A stretch of DNA of 48,996 bases, from assembly GCA_903845155.1 (NCBI GenBank), contig CAIMWN010000215.1, positions 1 to 48,996 of the forward strand, given 5' to 3'. Position 1 is the stretch's first letter. Every line of letters begins with the position of its first letter. Origin of the DNA: Oligoflexia bacterium. GTDB lineage: Bacteria; Bdellovibrionota; UBA1018; CAIMNF01. A model generated the notes under the pieces. It was not told where the DNA came from. It saw only the letters and a list, made by a program, of their open reading frames with translations, and made no database searches. The translations under genes were made by a program, and so were the position numbers. This document shows positions 8,919-18,814 of this stretch, one piece after another.

Positions 8919-11239
8919 GACCGTTTCACGTATGTGTATTATTCATGACGGGTGTTGTTCTTGCTTTAAGTGCGGTCAGCGCAGTGGCTGCGGGCCCAGG
9001 TAGTTCTAACAAAAACGAGAAGACGCCCATGCATTGGGGGGCGGATCAAAGTACTCTTAATCGAAAAACTAGATTTGTTGAACTCCGGGGTAATGCTTAT
9101 GTGATCCGCGATAATGAAGAAGTGTATGCTGATGAAATTGACCTCAATCAAGACGATGATAAAGTTTATGCCAGGGGCAGGGTTCATTACCTTTACTCGG
9201 ATTACGATGTCAGAGCGGACGAGATTTATCTCGATTTAAGGAATAAAACGGGCAGCATTAAAAACGGAAATCTTTCCAACGGACGATTCTCACTTCGAGG
9301 CGCTCTCATTGAACAAACGGGTGAGAAGCAATATCATATTAAAGATTACGATTACAGCACTTGCCTGGATTGTCCGAACTCCTGGGAACTCACGGGAAGT
9401 GATGTGGATCTCACCATTGATGGCTATGCCTTCATGAAGGATTTTGCAGTCAAAGTCAAAGATGCCTCTCTCTTTTGGCTTCCTTACATGGTGGTTCCGA
9501 TTAAATCGAAACGACAAAGTGGTTTGCTTTTTCCTCGCTTCGGAAGTGCACAAGCGGCCGGAGTTTACTTCATTCAGCCGGTATATTGGGCTCCAAACGA
9601 TTGGTCTGATATGACGTTTGGTGGCGGTTACTATTTTAAACGGGGAGCCCGCATGGAGTGGGAGACTCGTTATATCAATACTGACCGGAGTAAGGGTACC
9701 GCGAACCTTTATTGGATTAAGGATAACAAAACGCTCGAGTTCTCGCCCAATCTCCCTTTTCGGTATGCGGGTAAAATCGCAGTGACTCAGGAAATGCCAC
9801 TCGGCTTTGAAGCAAAGCTCAGAGTAAACGAAGTGAGCGATAATTCTTATCCCATTATTTACTCCGATGATATTTCTGGTTTGTATGAGCCCGCACTTTC
9901 GAGCGATTTGTTCTTTTCAAAAAATGATCCTCAAATGAGTACGATCATCTCTTTAAAAAGAACCAGAAATTTGATGTACTTTGATAGTAACCAGCAGTTC
10001 ATCAATGGGTTTGACAATGGAACGGTTCAGGAGTTCCCCAAAGTGGTGGTTAATACCAACGACCAGTTTATCTTTGGTTCAAAGGTCGCAACGGGTGTGG
10101 AAGCACGTTTTAATCGTTTTGCTCGCAATGGTGGTGCATTCGATTACAGTACCGATGTTAACGGAAAGCCCATTAAAACAGTTCGAGAAGCGAATCGGCT
10201 CACGCTCATTCCTAATATGTACACAACACTGAATCCTTGGCCTTGGCTTTCGTTGGTTCCTTCTGTTCAGTATCACGGCTACTTTTATGATTTTGATGCT
10301 ACTTATCCCAGTTTAGCTCGCGGTTATTTACTCACTCAAGCGGAGTTAAGTTTGCAGCTTGAAAAACAAATTGCATCCGATGATCCGGACGTGAGTTACA
10401 AGCATACGATTCGCCCTTCGCTTCGGTATTCGCTCATACCCACGCAGCAGCAGTCGAGTGATCATCCTTTTATTTTGCAAGTGCAAAACCAAGGTGCTGG
10501 GCAATATTTTGACAATTCAGATATCGTTCCACTCGGTACTCAGCAGAGCTTGAATACTTATTTTACACCGCTCGGAAATTCACTGACTTACGGCTTTCTC
10601 ACTCAAGTGTACCGCAGGCAAGTAGCTAAAAATGGAACGGTGAGTGTCAGGCGTTCATTCGAATTCGGAATGGAGCAAACTCTTGATATTCGGGAGATGG
10701 AAAGCGTGGTGCCGAGTGGTGCACCGGATAATCGAATTATTCTATCGCCTTTGTTTACTCACTTTATTTATGATGGAGGGAAGTTTTCGGCTGCAGGCGA
10801 TTACACGTATTTCTCCTACCTCGACCGCTACGATCCGGTAGCCTCACAACTCGTGCCCTATCCGAGCGCACATCGTTTTAATTTGGGTGTAGCTTGGAAT
10901 ATTGAAAAGGGTATCCATAACGGAGTTCTCTCGTTTGAAAGAACGCTTGGCCTGAACTATAGCTTTTCAAAACTAACTTCTAAGGCATCTTCAGTGGTGT
11001 TGAATTTAAAGTATTCCGTCAATGACTACATCATGCCTCAGGCTTCGGTTACCTATGATTTAGTTACCCATTCTCCTCAGCGCTTAGTGACCAGTAGCTT
11101 CGGAATGCTTTTGCAGCACCCGTCACGCTGTTGGCGACTATTTTTTGCGATGACCCAAGCCGTATGGTTAGGGCAGGGCTTTTCCCCGAACGTTGCGTTT
11201 GAATTTAATATGAACGGAGATAGTTTCGGTGGCACCTGA
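8906..11239 (+). CDS. lptD: LPS-assembly protein LptD
   Basis: OstA-like N-domain (ADEIDLNQDDDKVYARGRVHYLYSDYDVRADEIYLDL), LptD middle (FLPY-type LFWLPYMVVPIKSKRQSGLLFPRFG), barrel, C-terminal CWRLFF. Overlaps accD by 13 bp. Confidence 0.88.
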   Translation: MQILRPFHVCVLFMTGVVLALSAVSAVAAGPGSSNKNEKTPMHWGADQSTLNRKTRFVELRGNAYVIRDNEEVYADEIDLNQDDDKVYARGRVHYLYSDYDVRADEIYLDLRNKTGSIKNGNLSNGRFSLRGALIEQTGEKQYHIKDYDYSTCLDCPNSWELTGSDVDLTIDGYAFMKDFAVKVKDASLFWLPYMVVPIKSKRQSGLLFPRFGSAQAAGVYFIQPVYWAPNDWSDMTFGGGYYFKRGARMEWETRYINTDRSKGTANLYWIKDNKTLEFSPNLPFRYAGKIAVTQEMPLGFEAKLRVNEVSDNSYPIIYSDDISGLYEPALSSDLFFSKNDPQMSTIISLKRTRNLMYFDSNQQFINGFDNGTVQEFPKVVVNTNDQFIFGSKVATGVEARFNRFARNGGAFDYSTDVNGKPIKTVREANRLTLIPNMYTTLNPWPWLSLVPSVQYHGYFYDFDATYPSLARGYLLTQAELSLQLEKQIASDDPDVSYKHTIRPSLRYSLIPTQQQSSDHPFILQVQNQGAGQYFDNSDIVPLGTQQSLNTYFTPLGNSLTYGFLTQVYRRQVAKNGTVSVRRSFEFGMEQTLDIREMESVVPSGAPDNRIILSPLFTHFIYDGGKFSAAGDYTYFSYLDRYDPVASQLVPYPSAHRFNLGVAWNIEKGIHNGVLSFERTLGLNYSFSKLTSKASSVVLNLKYSVNDYIMPQASVTYDLVTHSPQRLVTSSFGMLLQHPSRCWRLFFAMTQAVWLGQGFSPNVAFEFNMNGDSFGGT

Positions 11240-11281
11240 TGTTCAATTGCACAATCAAAAAACCCAGGATACAATGAAGTG

Positions 11282-12043
11282 ATGCGGATATTGCTCTCGA
11301 ACGATGATGGAGTACATTCACCCGGTTTAAAAATCCTTTACGATGAGCTGAAAAAGCTTGGAACCGTCAAAGTGGTGGCACCTTTGGAAGAAAAGAGTAC
11401 CACAGGGCACTCGCTAACCCTTCATAAACCACTGCGGCTAATTCCGATGGAAAAAGATTTTTATGGCGTCAGTGGCTCACCGGCCGATTGCGTTTATATG
11501 GGCATTAAACAGGTTTTTAAAGCCACCCCTGATATTATCGTTTCAGGTATTAATCGTGGCGCAAACTTAGGCCAGGACGTCTATTACTCGGGCACCGTCT
11601 CCGCTGCTCGCGAAGCATGTATCTTAGGGATTCCAGCATTCGCAGTAAGTTTGGATGTGAATTTTAAATCACGGAAGCCTGAGCATAAATTGAATTACTT
11701 AACGGCCGCAAAGATTGCGGTAAAAGTAATTCAAGAGTATCGGAAAAAAGGGTTTCCTAAATATACGCTGATGAATATCAACGTTCCTGATTTACCGATC
11801 AGTAAAATTAAGGGCATGATGCCTGCGCGCCAAGGATTCCGTTATTATAATGGCGCCGTATTGAAGAGAACCGACCACCGTGGACGAGATTATTTTTGGG
11901 TGGGGGGGCAGTATAATGGTTTTGAGCCAGAAGCCGATACGGATTGTGCAGTGGTAGCGAAAGGTTTTGTTGCGCTCACGCCACTGAAACTGGATGTAAC
12001 GGACATGGCTTTTTTAGAAGAAATGAAACGACTTTCAGAATAA
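11282..12043 (+). CDS. surE: 5'/3'-nucleotidase SurE
   Basis: MRILLSNDDGVHSPGLKIL...VVAPLEEKSTTGHSLTL...GSPADCVYMG...SGINRGANLGQDVYYSGTVSAA. Confidence 0.93.
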   Translation: MRILLSNDDGVHSPGLKILYDELKKLGTVKVVAPLEEKSTTGHSLTLHKPLRLIPMEKDFYGVSGSPADCVYMGIKQVFKATPDIIVSGINRGANLGQDVYYSGTVSAAREACILGIPAFAVSLDVNFKSRKPEHKLNYLTAAKIAVKVIQEYRKKGFPKYTLMNINVPDLPISKIKGMMPARQGFRYYNGAVLKRTDHRGRDYFWVGGQYNGFEPEADTDCAVVAKGFVALTPLKLDVTDMAFLEEMKRLSE

Positions 12044-12066
12044 TTGAGAGCTCACAGGGAAAACAC

Positions 12067-12729
12067 ATGATGAATAAAATGAAAGAGTTTTACCCCCAAT
12101 TTAAGTCTCTAAAAATATTAGTTTTACTCATCACTGTTGCTGTTTTTTTGGGTGCGTGTTCCACCAAGCCCGTGAAAACTTCCCGAAGAGGCTTATTTAG
12201 CAGCGATGACACCTCTATCGTTTCTAATGCTCAGTCTACTTCTACCAATCCAGACGAACTCTATGCGCCCAAAGAAGGCGAGCGGGTAAGTCTGAGCGGT
12301 AAATGGCAATGGCCCATCGAAAATGGGGTAGAGATTTCATCTCCCTTTGGCCAGCGTGGAAGAAAATTTCATCAAGGCGTCGACATTCGCGCGCACATGG
12401 GCACGCCCGTGCATGCAGCTGCCGATGGGGACGTGGTTTATGTTGGATCTAAAATTAAAGGCTACGGCCGCATGGTGGTAATCAAGCACGCACATGATAT
12501 TTATTCTGTGTATGCACATCACTCAAAAAACTTAGTGAAAATTGGCAAACATGTGATTCGTGGGGACGTGATTGCAAAATCTGGTCACTCAGGCCACGCG
12601 ACCGGTCCGCATCTTCACTTTGAAATCAGAAGAGGCACTCAAAGTTTTGATCCTCAGTATGCTTTGAATGAAAATATTCACTCTATTGCCAGTCGTTCAG
12701 TGGCGAGCGATAGCAAGAAACGAAATTAA
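12067..12729 (+). CDS. M23-family peptidase lipoprotein (NlpD/murein hydrolase-like)
   Basis: Lipobox FLGAC; FGQRGRKFHQGVDIRAHMGTPVHAAADGDVVYVG...SGHSGHATGPHLHFEIRRG. Confidence 0.88.
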   Translation: MMNKMKEFYPQFKSLKILVLLITVAVFLGACSTKPVKTSRRGLFSSDDTSIVSNAQSTSTNPDELYAPKEGERVSLSGKWQWPIENGVEISSPFGQRGRKFHQGVDIRAHMGTPVHAAADGDVVYVGSKIKGYGRMVVIKHAHDIYSVYAHHSKNLVKIGKHVIRGDVIAKSGHSGHATGPHLHFEIRRGTQSFDPQYALNENIHSIASRSVASDSKKRN

Positions 12730-12754
12730 TAGTCGTTTCTTACCATCTAGATTT

Positions 12755-14965
12755 TTAGCGATAATTCTCTAAAATCTGCTCGATTCTTTGGTCGATACTG
12801 GCCTTTTCGTTGTCGATCTCATTTTTACGATTTGCAATCCATGTAGGCAGTTGATCAATCACCGCTTTTTTCTTCACCATTTGATCGCGAATGAGCACTA
12901 GCCGGTCATTCGTTGCCTTAATCTCAATTTCTAAGTCGTGAATTTCCTTTTGTACCTGGATAATTTTCTCGGCTTGGGTGGCAACATGAGGAGGCGGTGG
13001 AGGTGGGGGAGTCGCCACGGTCGCTACTTGCTGCACGGGAACTCCGGTCGAGCTCGTGCCTGGCATTTGTGGAGTGATCGGTGTAGTTGCGGCAGGTGTA
13101 ATTGCTGGTACCTTATGCTCTGGTTTTACCGGGACAATGACTACTGGTGGTTCAGGGACGACAATGGGTAAGACTGGCTCTTTGCCGTCTTTCACCGATT
13201 CTAAATCCAAGTTCAACTGCTTTAAGGTTGCAACATTTGTGTTGTAGTCGCTGACAATGGTGTTCTCCTGATTCACGAGTTGATTATAGATTTCCGTTTC
13301 ACGCTGCGGTTTTTCGCTGTTGTCTTTCAACTCTTTTTCCAATGTATCCAGTTGCTCATAGAGTTCTCCTGCGGGGAATTGGTCGATCACCGACAGGCTT
13401 CCATTGTCAACGAGGCCCACATACCAAACCCGCCCGCGTCCTGCGCTCGGTTTAATCTCCTTCAGGAATTCTCCGTCTTTATAAACTTCAACCAATGCAC
13501 CACCTTGTTGAAAAGTGATGTTTTGATTTACGTATTGGAACACAAGAAAGCGATATTTTCCCGCTTGGACTGTTTTTGAATCCTTCATAAAGATCACGGT
13601 CGTTTCACGTCCTGCAACGCCAGTGTCATCCTTGTCGAGAGTGGCTCCGCCCTTCGTGCTGAATGAGTTATCACCCAAAGTTTTAAAGTAGAGGTGACGC
13701 CCATCCGGCAAGAATATTTGGGAATCTAAATCGGGTTGGCGTTCATTCCATGTCAGAATGAATACAATATTATTTTTAATGTAATCGCGCGGGACGACTC
13801 TGAAGTCCTGCCCTGAAACGTCATCACCCGGTACCAATGAAGGATCAATGAGACGAGGGCGCCAAACGAATTTTTGGTCGATATTCTTTAAAAGGAGGGT
13901 CGTCGCGGTGGATGGAACTTTTACAATTTTGTAGGCTCCATATTGGTCGGTCACACCGTTGTATTTTTGTTCTGCTCCTTCAACGTACACTTTTACGCCA
14001 GAAACTGGTCTTTTAGAGACAACATCATAGACTCTTCCGGTGATATCGCTTCGATTGTATTTGACGATCACATTTTGAGAGTGTTTTTTGTACGCCTTGA
14101 AACCGGGAATCGCTTCTTGTTTACCAATATAGACTACTTCAGGATCGCTGAGAACTTCAACGTTCGTCACGCCTTGAGGAATATCCGAGAATTTGTAATT
14201 TCCATTTTGATCGGTAACCACCACGTATTCGGGGAAGCCAGGTAAAATGACTTGCAAGCCAGACACCGGTTGTCCGCGTGAGGTGACTTGTCCTTGCACT
14301 TCCGTAAGATTGGGGACAAGGGTAAAATCGACATGCTCGTTCACGGTTTCAGGATTGAGATCGAGCTTCTGCTTTGCGGGTTGATGACCCTCGGTTAAAT
14401 CGTCAACTGAGAAATCGGTGAGCGATGCAGGTACATTTTTGATGGAATAAAAACCGTTTTCATCGGTAGCGGTTTGAAATTGTGGATAACCATCAAAGCC
14501 AACCTTGATTCCTTTCAATCCGCTTCCGTTTTTAGGACGGAAGGTTTCGCTGATTTTACCGGTGACATTGACGCGCTTTGGATCAAGCAATATGTCATCT
14601 TGGGGAGCAATTTGATCGACCACAATTTTTTGGATGGTTCCGTAGCCATCAATGTATTTTCGATGTTGTCCGAGCATTTCTCGTTTGAGTCCTCTGAGTT
14701 CCAAGTCTTCAATCACAAATGTGCCCAGAGTGCTCGTCATGCGTTCATAAACTTGGTTTCGAGCGGTCACCGTGACTTTGGCATCCTGAATTACTTTTTT
14801 GGTAAAGAGATCAACCACACGCCCGCTAATTCCGGCATGAAATACAATCTCGTTCGGAATTTTTCTATCTTTCGCTCCAGCAAAGATCGGTTCTATGCGC
14901 TTGGTTTGGCCGCGAATCTTAATCAAAGGAACTTCTTTTAATCCCAGTTTTTTGCCCACAGTCAA
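12755..14965 (-). CDS. Carboxypeptidase-regulatory/CnaB-like repeat envelope protein, Pro-rich and coiled-coil C-terminus
   Basis: Repeated GKI...KGIKVGFDGYPQFQTATDENGFYSIKNVP / GRVYDVVSKRPVSGVKVYVEGAEQKYNGVTDQYGAYKIVKVP. Frame is open upstream to the in-frame TAA at 15212; probably the 3' part of a longer gene. Confidence 0.7.
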   Translation of the reverse strand: MTVGKKLGLKEVPLIKIRGQTKRIEPIFAGAKDRKIPNEIVFHAGISGRVVDLFTKKVIQDAKVTVTARNQVYERMTSTLGTFVIEDLELRGLKREMLGQHRKYIDGYGTIQKIVVDQIAPQDDILLDPKRVNVTGKISETFRPKNGSGLKGIKVGFDGYPQFQTATDENGFYSIKNVPASLTDFSVDDLTEGHQPAKQKLDLNPETVNEHVDFTLVPNLTEVQGQVTSRGQPVSGLQVILPGFPEYVVVTDQNGNYKFSDIPQGVTNVEVLSDPEVVYIGKQEAIPGFKAYKKHSQNVIVKYNRSDITGRVYDVVSKRPVSGVKVYVEGAEQKYNGVTDQYGAYKIVKVPSTATTLLLKNIDQKFVWRPRLIDPSLVPGDDVSGQDFRVVPRDYIKNNIVFILTWNERQPDLDSQIFLPDGRHLYFKTLGDNSFSTKGGATLDKDDTGVAGRETTVIFMKDSKTVQAGKYRFLVFQYVNQNITFQQGGALVEVYKDGEFLKEIKPSAGRGRVWYVGLVDNGSLSVIDQFPAGELYEQLDTLEKELKDNSEKPQRETEIYNQLVNQENTIVSDYNTNVATLKQLNLDLESVKDGKEPVLPIVVPEPPVVIVPVKPEHKVPAITPAATTPITPQMPGTSSTGVPVQQVATVATPPPPPPPHVATQAEKIIQVQKEIHDLEIEIKATNDRLVLIRDQMVKKKAVIDQLPTWIANRKNEIDNEKASIDQRIEQILENYR

Positions 14966-15211
14966 TCCTACTTGAACTCCACAATGATTTTTAATGTCAT
15001 GAAAGGAATCTAAAATGGCGGGCAGGGGGATATTTACAACCCGTGGCGGTTGATTAGGGTCATTACTTTCAACTACGAAATTAGGGACGAGGCAGTCAAT
15101 ATAAGTCGAAACGGGTAATTCAATTCCCTTGTTGTCCTTGTGGATAAACGAGACAGGGCGACAAGCAATAATCCATTCATGGTGCTGTTTTTGAAGTGCC
15201 TTCAGTAATGA

Positions 15212-16546
15212 TTAGATTTCAAAACTGGTCACTTCAATTTCAGTAGGAATGCGTAGGATTGAAAATGGTTCTTCCGAATCTAAACTCACCTTTTTGAAAT
15301 CAAGCGGTTTTCCGGCACTTTTTTTGTTATATTCTTTAATCCAAGCTTCCTCTTTTTCTGATACCTGATCACGAAGATGATTGAGTTTTATTTCATCAAA
15401 ATCAAACTCTGGTTGACTGTGCCAGTCGGTTTTGTGTAACTTTTTATAGCTTTTGATTAAAGTTTCGCCAAGGTCCGTGTGTGCATGAACGATCGGGTCT
15501 GTTTGATCTTTGACCGGATAATATTCTTTGAGACGACGGTCTTCGCCGATGATTTCAAACTGCTTTTCCTTTTCTTTCGCAGCTTTCTCATTTGACTGTT
15601 CTTCTTCCTTTTGCTTTTGTTCCCAAGCCTTAAAATCTTGCTTTTCTTTTCTGCGGGCGTCGCGCTCTTCTTGTTTTTCAGATTTTCGGCCTGGTTTACT
15701 CGTGTCTGGAGTGGGGATATATTTTTTAGCGGAGGGCTCGATCAGCTTCTTTTCAGTGATCGGTTTTGGTTTTTCAAAAGTGCAGGATTCAATCGATACT
15801 TGTGAGTATTGAAGACCGTCGGCATGAGGATGGGAGAGTTTATAAAAAGAAACCGCGTATGCTTCACTCGAAGTAAATGTGCCTTGATAGGTTCGGTCTT
15901 CACTGATTTCCCTTTGAATGATGGAAACAGTTTGTACATACTCTTCATGGGGATTACAGCGGATAGAATCAGGATTGGCTTTGAAACGGCGCTGTAAATA
16001 ATCTTTGATGTTGTTACAGACTTTTTGAAAGCCATTGAGTTCGAGTCGGCTCAGTCCGGCCGGAACCGAGCCTTGGTAAGCGCGGTCAAAGGAAGCAGCC
16101 AAACTCGGAAGGATTTCTTTTGTAAATCGTGTCCATTCAGGGTCTCTTGGAGCCGTGAAGCCTGGTGCATCGATTGGATATTCTAACCACTCCTGATATT
16201 GGCTAAACCCTACGTAACCTTGATTGAGGTGCCTGAACGCTGATTCCGTGTTTGCACGATTTTCGCCAGTCTCGTAGGCTCTTTGCAGTGGTCCGCGAAC
16301 TCTGAAACTGCAGTCAATGGGATAGGTTTTTTCATGGTCACGCAGCCAACGTTTGATTTGGCCCATTGCAATTTCGTTATCTTCAGCGTTCCAATTCAAA
16401 ACAGTTTGTTTTAATTTCAAATACCCCGGCAACTGCGAAAGGTCAGTGAGAGTGGGGCCATCTTGGTTCGCGTTCTGTGTTTGTGCCTGAACTGCGCCAG
16501 TGAAGAAGAGAGTGAGACAGAGTAAAGTTCTAATAAAATGCTTCAT
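15212..16546 (-). CDS. Secreted protein of unknown function; probably the 5' part of an interrupted gene continuing into 12755..14965
   Basis: Signal peptide MKHFIRTLLCLTLFFTGAVQAQ; charged coiled-coil linker (KQEERDARRKEKQDFKAWEQKQKEEEQ); stop TAA at 15212-15214 in the same frame as the downstream ORF. Confidence 0.65.
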   Translation of the reverse strand: MKHFIRTLLCLTLFFTGAVQAQTQNANQDGPTLTDLSQLPGYLKLKQTVLNWNAEDNEIAMGQIKRWLRDHEKTYPIDCSFRVRGPLQRAYETGENRANTESAFRHLNQGYVGFSQYQEWLEYPIDAPGFTAPRDPEWTRFTKEILPSLAASFDRAYQGSVPAGLSRLELNGFQKVCNNIKDYLQRRFKANPDSIRCNPHEEYVQTVSIIQREISEDRTYQGTFTSSEAYAVSFYKLSHPHADGLQYSQVSIESCTFEKPKPITEKKLIEPSAKKYIPTPDTSKPGRKSEKQEERDARRKEKQDFKAWEQKQKEEEQSNEKAAKEKEKQFEIIGEDRRLKEYYPVKDQTDPIVHAHTDLGETLIKSYKKLHKTDWHSQPEFDFDEIKLNHLRDQVSEKEEAWIKEYNKKSAGKPLDFKKVSLDSEEPFSILRIPTEIEVTSFEI

Positions 16547-16547
16547 A

Positions 16548-17315
16548 TTAGTTGACTCCAAAATCTTGAACCCAACCCGAATCCTGTTGCCCTTCAATGA
16601 ATTCGCCAAATTGCCCGACTCCAATGTAAGTCCACCTTCTATCTAAAATATTGTACCGATGACCGCGCCCTTCTACGCCGTAGTCTACTAAGAGTGACAT
16701 CAGTGCTTCACGGATACTGGTGTAGGATCCAAATACCAAATTTTCGCCTGTTCCTTGGAATTGAATAGAAGAGGCAAGGCAAGATTGAGTGATTCGAGAA
16801 TTGGGTGTGCTATTGTTTAAGCCCATATGGCCAAAGGAGTGGGTGTCTTTTAGATATTTCCCCTGGTTTTTTGCAGCTTCGTGAATGCAGGCGAGTGATT
16901 TTAATGTTCCCATTGCTGGGATTTTTTTTAACTCTTCCATCAAGAGCCGGGTTTCTGTAATGGTGTCTTTCATTTCATCTGCAAGGGTGGGGAAGAATTG
17001 GGCGATATTTTCACGGGTCTGAATATACTCGCTGAGAAGGGCTGCGTACTTTGTGGGATAAGCGCGAACATAGTTTACTTCTCGAATCATATTCTTTTCG
17101 CGTTCACTTAAGTTTGTTTCGTTTCTGGCGGTATCGAGCATTTCCAAATCTTGAGCTGACCAGTCCCTTTGATCGCCGACTGCAAAAGGTGGAAGTGGAG
17201 TGTCTGAAGAGTAGCGGATGGACGTCGCTTGATTGGAGTGGAGAGTTTGCGCTAAAACTAGAGGACTTGAGGTGACGAACATAATGCAAAGGGCAATATA
17301 AAGTGTAGTTCTCAT
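16548..17315 (-). CDS. Secreted CAP/SCP-domain protein
   Basis: Signal peptide; REVNYVRAYPTKYA...CIHEAAKNQGKYLKDTHSFGHMG...GTGENLVFGS...GHRYNILDRRWTYIGVG. Confidence 0.85.
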   Translation of the reverse strand: MRTTLYIALCIMFVTSSPLVLAQTLHSNQATSIRYSSDTPLPPFAVGDQRDWSAQDLEMLDTARNETNLSEREKNMIREVNYVRAYPTKYAALLSEYIQTRENIAQFFPTLADEMKDTITETRLLMEELKKIPAMGTLKSLACIHEAAKNQGKYLKDTHSFGHMGLNNSTPNSRITQSCLASSIQFQGTGENLVFGSYTSIREALMSLLVDYGVEGRGHRYNILDRRWTYIGVGQFGEFIEGQQDSGWVQDFGVN

Positions 17316-17481
17316 ACTTGAGGTCTCCTGTTAGGTTTCGCAAGACTAGCATGTGACTGATTTGGAGTGAAGGACTTAATACACAGTGTTTAAATATGAA
17401 TTGATTCAATTTAATTTGCAGCGATATTGCTTCAATTCTTTCTAGCTGTCGCTTCTCGTTGCTGATAAAATAAGTGTTGTT

Positions 17482-17600
17482 CGAGCTTACTATCCAATTT
17501 TAAAAGTGTTTTGTTGAGGATTTGAACCAGGAAGGGATCGACAGAGAAGCCAGGAAGGCGCACCTCAACAAAATACTTTTAAAATTGAATAGTAAGCTCA
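17482..17600. repeat. 119-bp palindromic element, 38-bp terminal inverted repeats
   Basis: cgagcttactatccaattttaaaagtgttttgttgagg (17482-17519) versus the reverse complement of 17563-17600; 35/38 identical, 43-nt loop. Confidence 0.9.
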
Positions 17601-17701
17601 TGCGTGGCTGGCTTCATCAGCGGTGAAAGTGGGCAGTGAGTAATCCTTTAACTGCAATTAGATTTGCGATGAAGTACGAGCTGTATTAACATGGTATTCA
17701 A

Positions 17702-18814
17702 ATGTCTAAGCAGAATGTTCCACCCTTTGATCCCCAAGAATTTTCGAAATGGCTCGTAGAGGGCTTGAAAGAGACGCTGAAATATCGCCTGAAACAGACT
17801 TTGAACAAAGAGAAAATTCTGGAACTCATTCAGTCAAAAATACCCACACGCAATCAACTGCTGCATCACGCATTGAAGCAGTCCTTAATCAAACTCGATT
17901 TTAAATTCGAGCCATTAAAACTAGGCGACGCGCAATTTCAGCTCATTCGCAAAAAATATCATGAAGTACCTGCAGGCCACACTGTTCGTAGGCTCGTACT
18001 GATTCCCGGTTTTGGCGACACACCGAGCTCATGGATTCCAACCTTTGGTTTTGCGAGACGCGATCTGATTAAAAATTTTGATGAACTGCTCATTCTCGAT
18101 TTCCCAGGGTATTCGGGTTTTTTATCGCATCACAAAATGACTCCATCGATGACGGTGCTTCTGAGCGTGGTAAAAATGGTGTGCGAGTCCAATCCTCCCA
18201 CTGCGCTGATTGGTCATTCGTTAGGCGGCTGGCTTGCCGCAAAGGTCGCGCAGCAACTGACTCGTCCAATCGATCAACTAGTAGTGATTGCTCCTTCTGG
18301 GCTCACTCCCGAATCAGAGCGACAAGCGTTCGCGGATTTTATTTTGAATAATCAAAATGTGGAACTCGATGAGCTCATTGAAAAAATTGTTCATGAGCCG
18401 AAGCAATATCATTATTTGATGAAAGAAGAGTTTAGTCGTTTTTATGCTCAGCCCGAAGTGCGTGAGTTTATTGAATCCGTAAGCCAAGATCAATTCGTAG
18501 ATCCGAGCCATCCCTTTGCGTGCAAGAAGTTAAGTGTGATTTGGGGTGAGCGTGATTCGTTTGTGCCCGCCAACTGGATTCGTCATTGGGTAGAAAATTA
18601 TGGCGCCTACACGAATGCTTATGTGATGAAGGAAACTGCACATTTACCACAATTGGAAAGCCCGAAAGTGCTCGCCGACGTAGTCATGAATGCATTACTG
18701 GATCGTCCGGCACCAGAAGGTACCGGTTGGAAACGTGTGAACACACGGGTGAGAGATTATCAGCCTTCAAAAAATACGGCTTCAGATGCTGGCAATACCA
18801 AACTGATTAGCTAA
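17702..18814 (+). CDS. Alpha/beta hydrolase
   Basis: LVLIPGFGDTPSSW...LILDFPGYSGF...ALIGHSLGGWLAAKVAQQL...WGERDSFVPA...ETAHLPQLESP. Confidence 0.88.
   Translation: MSKQNVPPFDPQEFSKWLVEGLKETLKYRLKQTLNKEKILELIQSKIPTRNQLLHHALKQSLIKLDFKFEPLKLGDAQFQLIRKKYHEVPAGHTVRRLVLIPGFGDTPSSWIPTFGFARRDLIKNFDELLILDFPGYSGFLSHHKMTPSMTVLLSVVKMVCESNPPTALIGHSLGGWLAAKVAQQLTRPIDQLVVIAPSGLTPESERQAFADFILNNQNVELDELIEKIVHEPKQYHYLMKEEFSRFYAQPEVREFIESVSQDQFVDPSHPFACKKLSVIWGERDSFVPANWIRHWVENYGAYTNAYVMKETAHLPQLESPKVLADVVMNALLDRPAPEGTGWKRVNTRVRDYQPSKNTASDAGNTKLIS

Noticed and set aside
8052-12729. accD-lptD-surE-M23 gene run as a new pathway
   Set aside because: All four are ordinary housekeeping or envelope genes; tight packing alone is not evidence of a joint function.
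12938-14941. Plus-strand ORFs antisense to the CnaB-like gene (e.g. 14474-14941, 155 aa)
   Set aside because: The minus strand reads clear repeated domain motifs; the antisense translations show no recognisable features.
17482-17600. Integron attC site or retron msr/msd
   Set aside because: The ends do not match attC core boxes (GTTRRRY / RYYYAAC) and there is no integrase or reverse transcriptase in the window.
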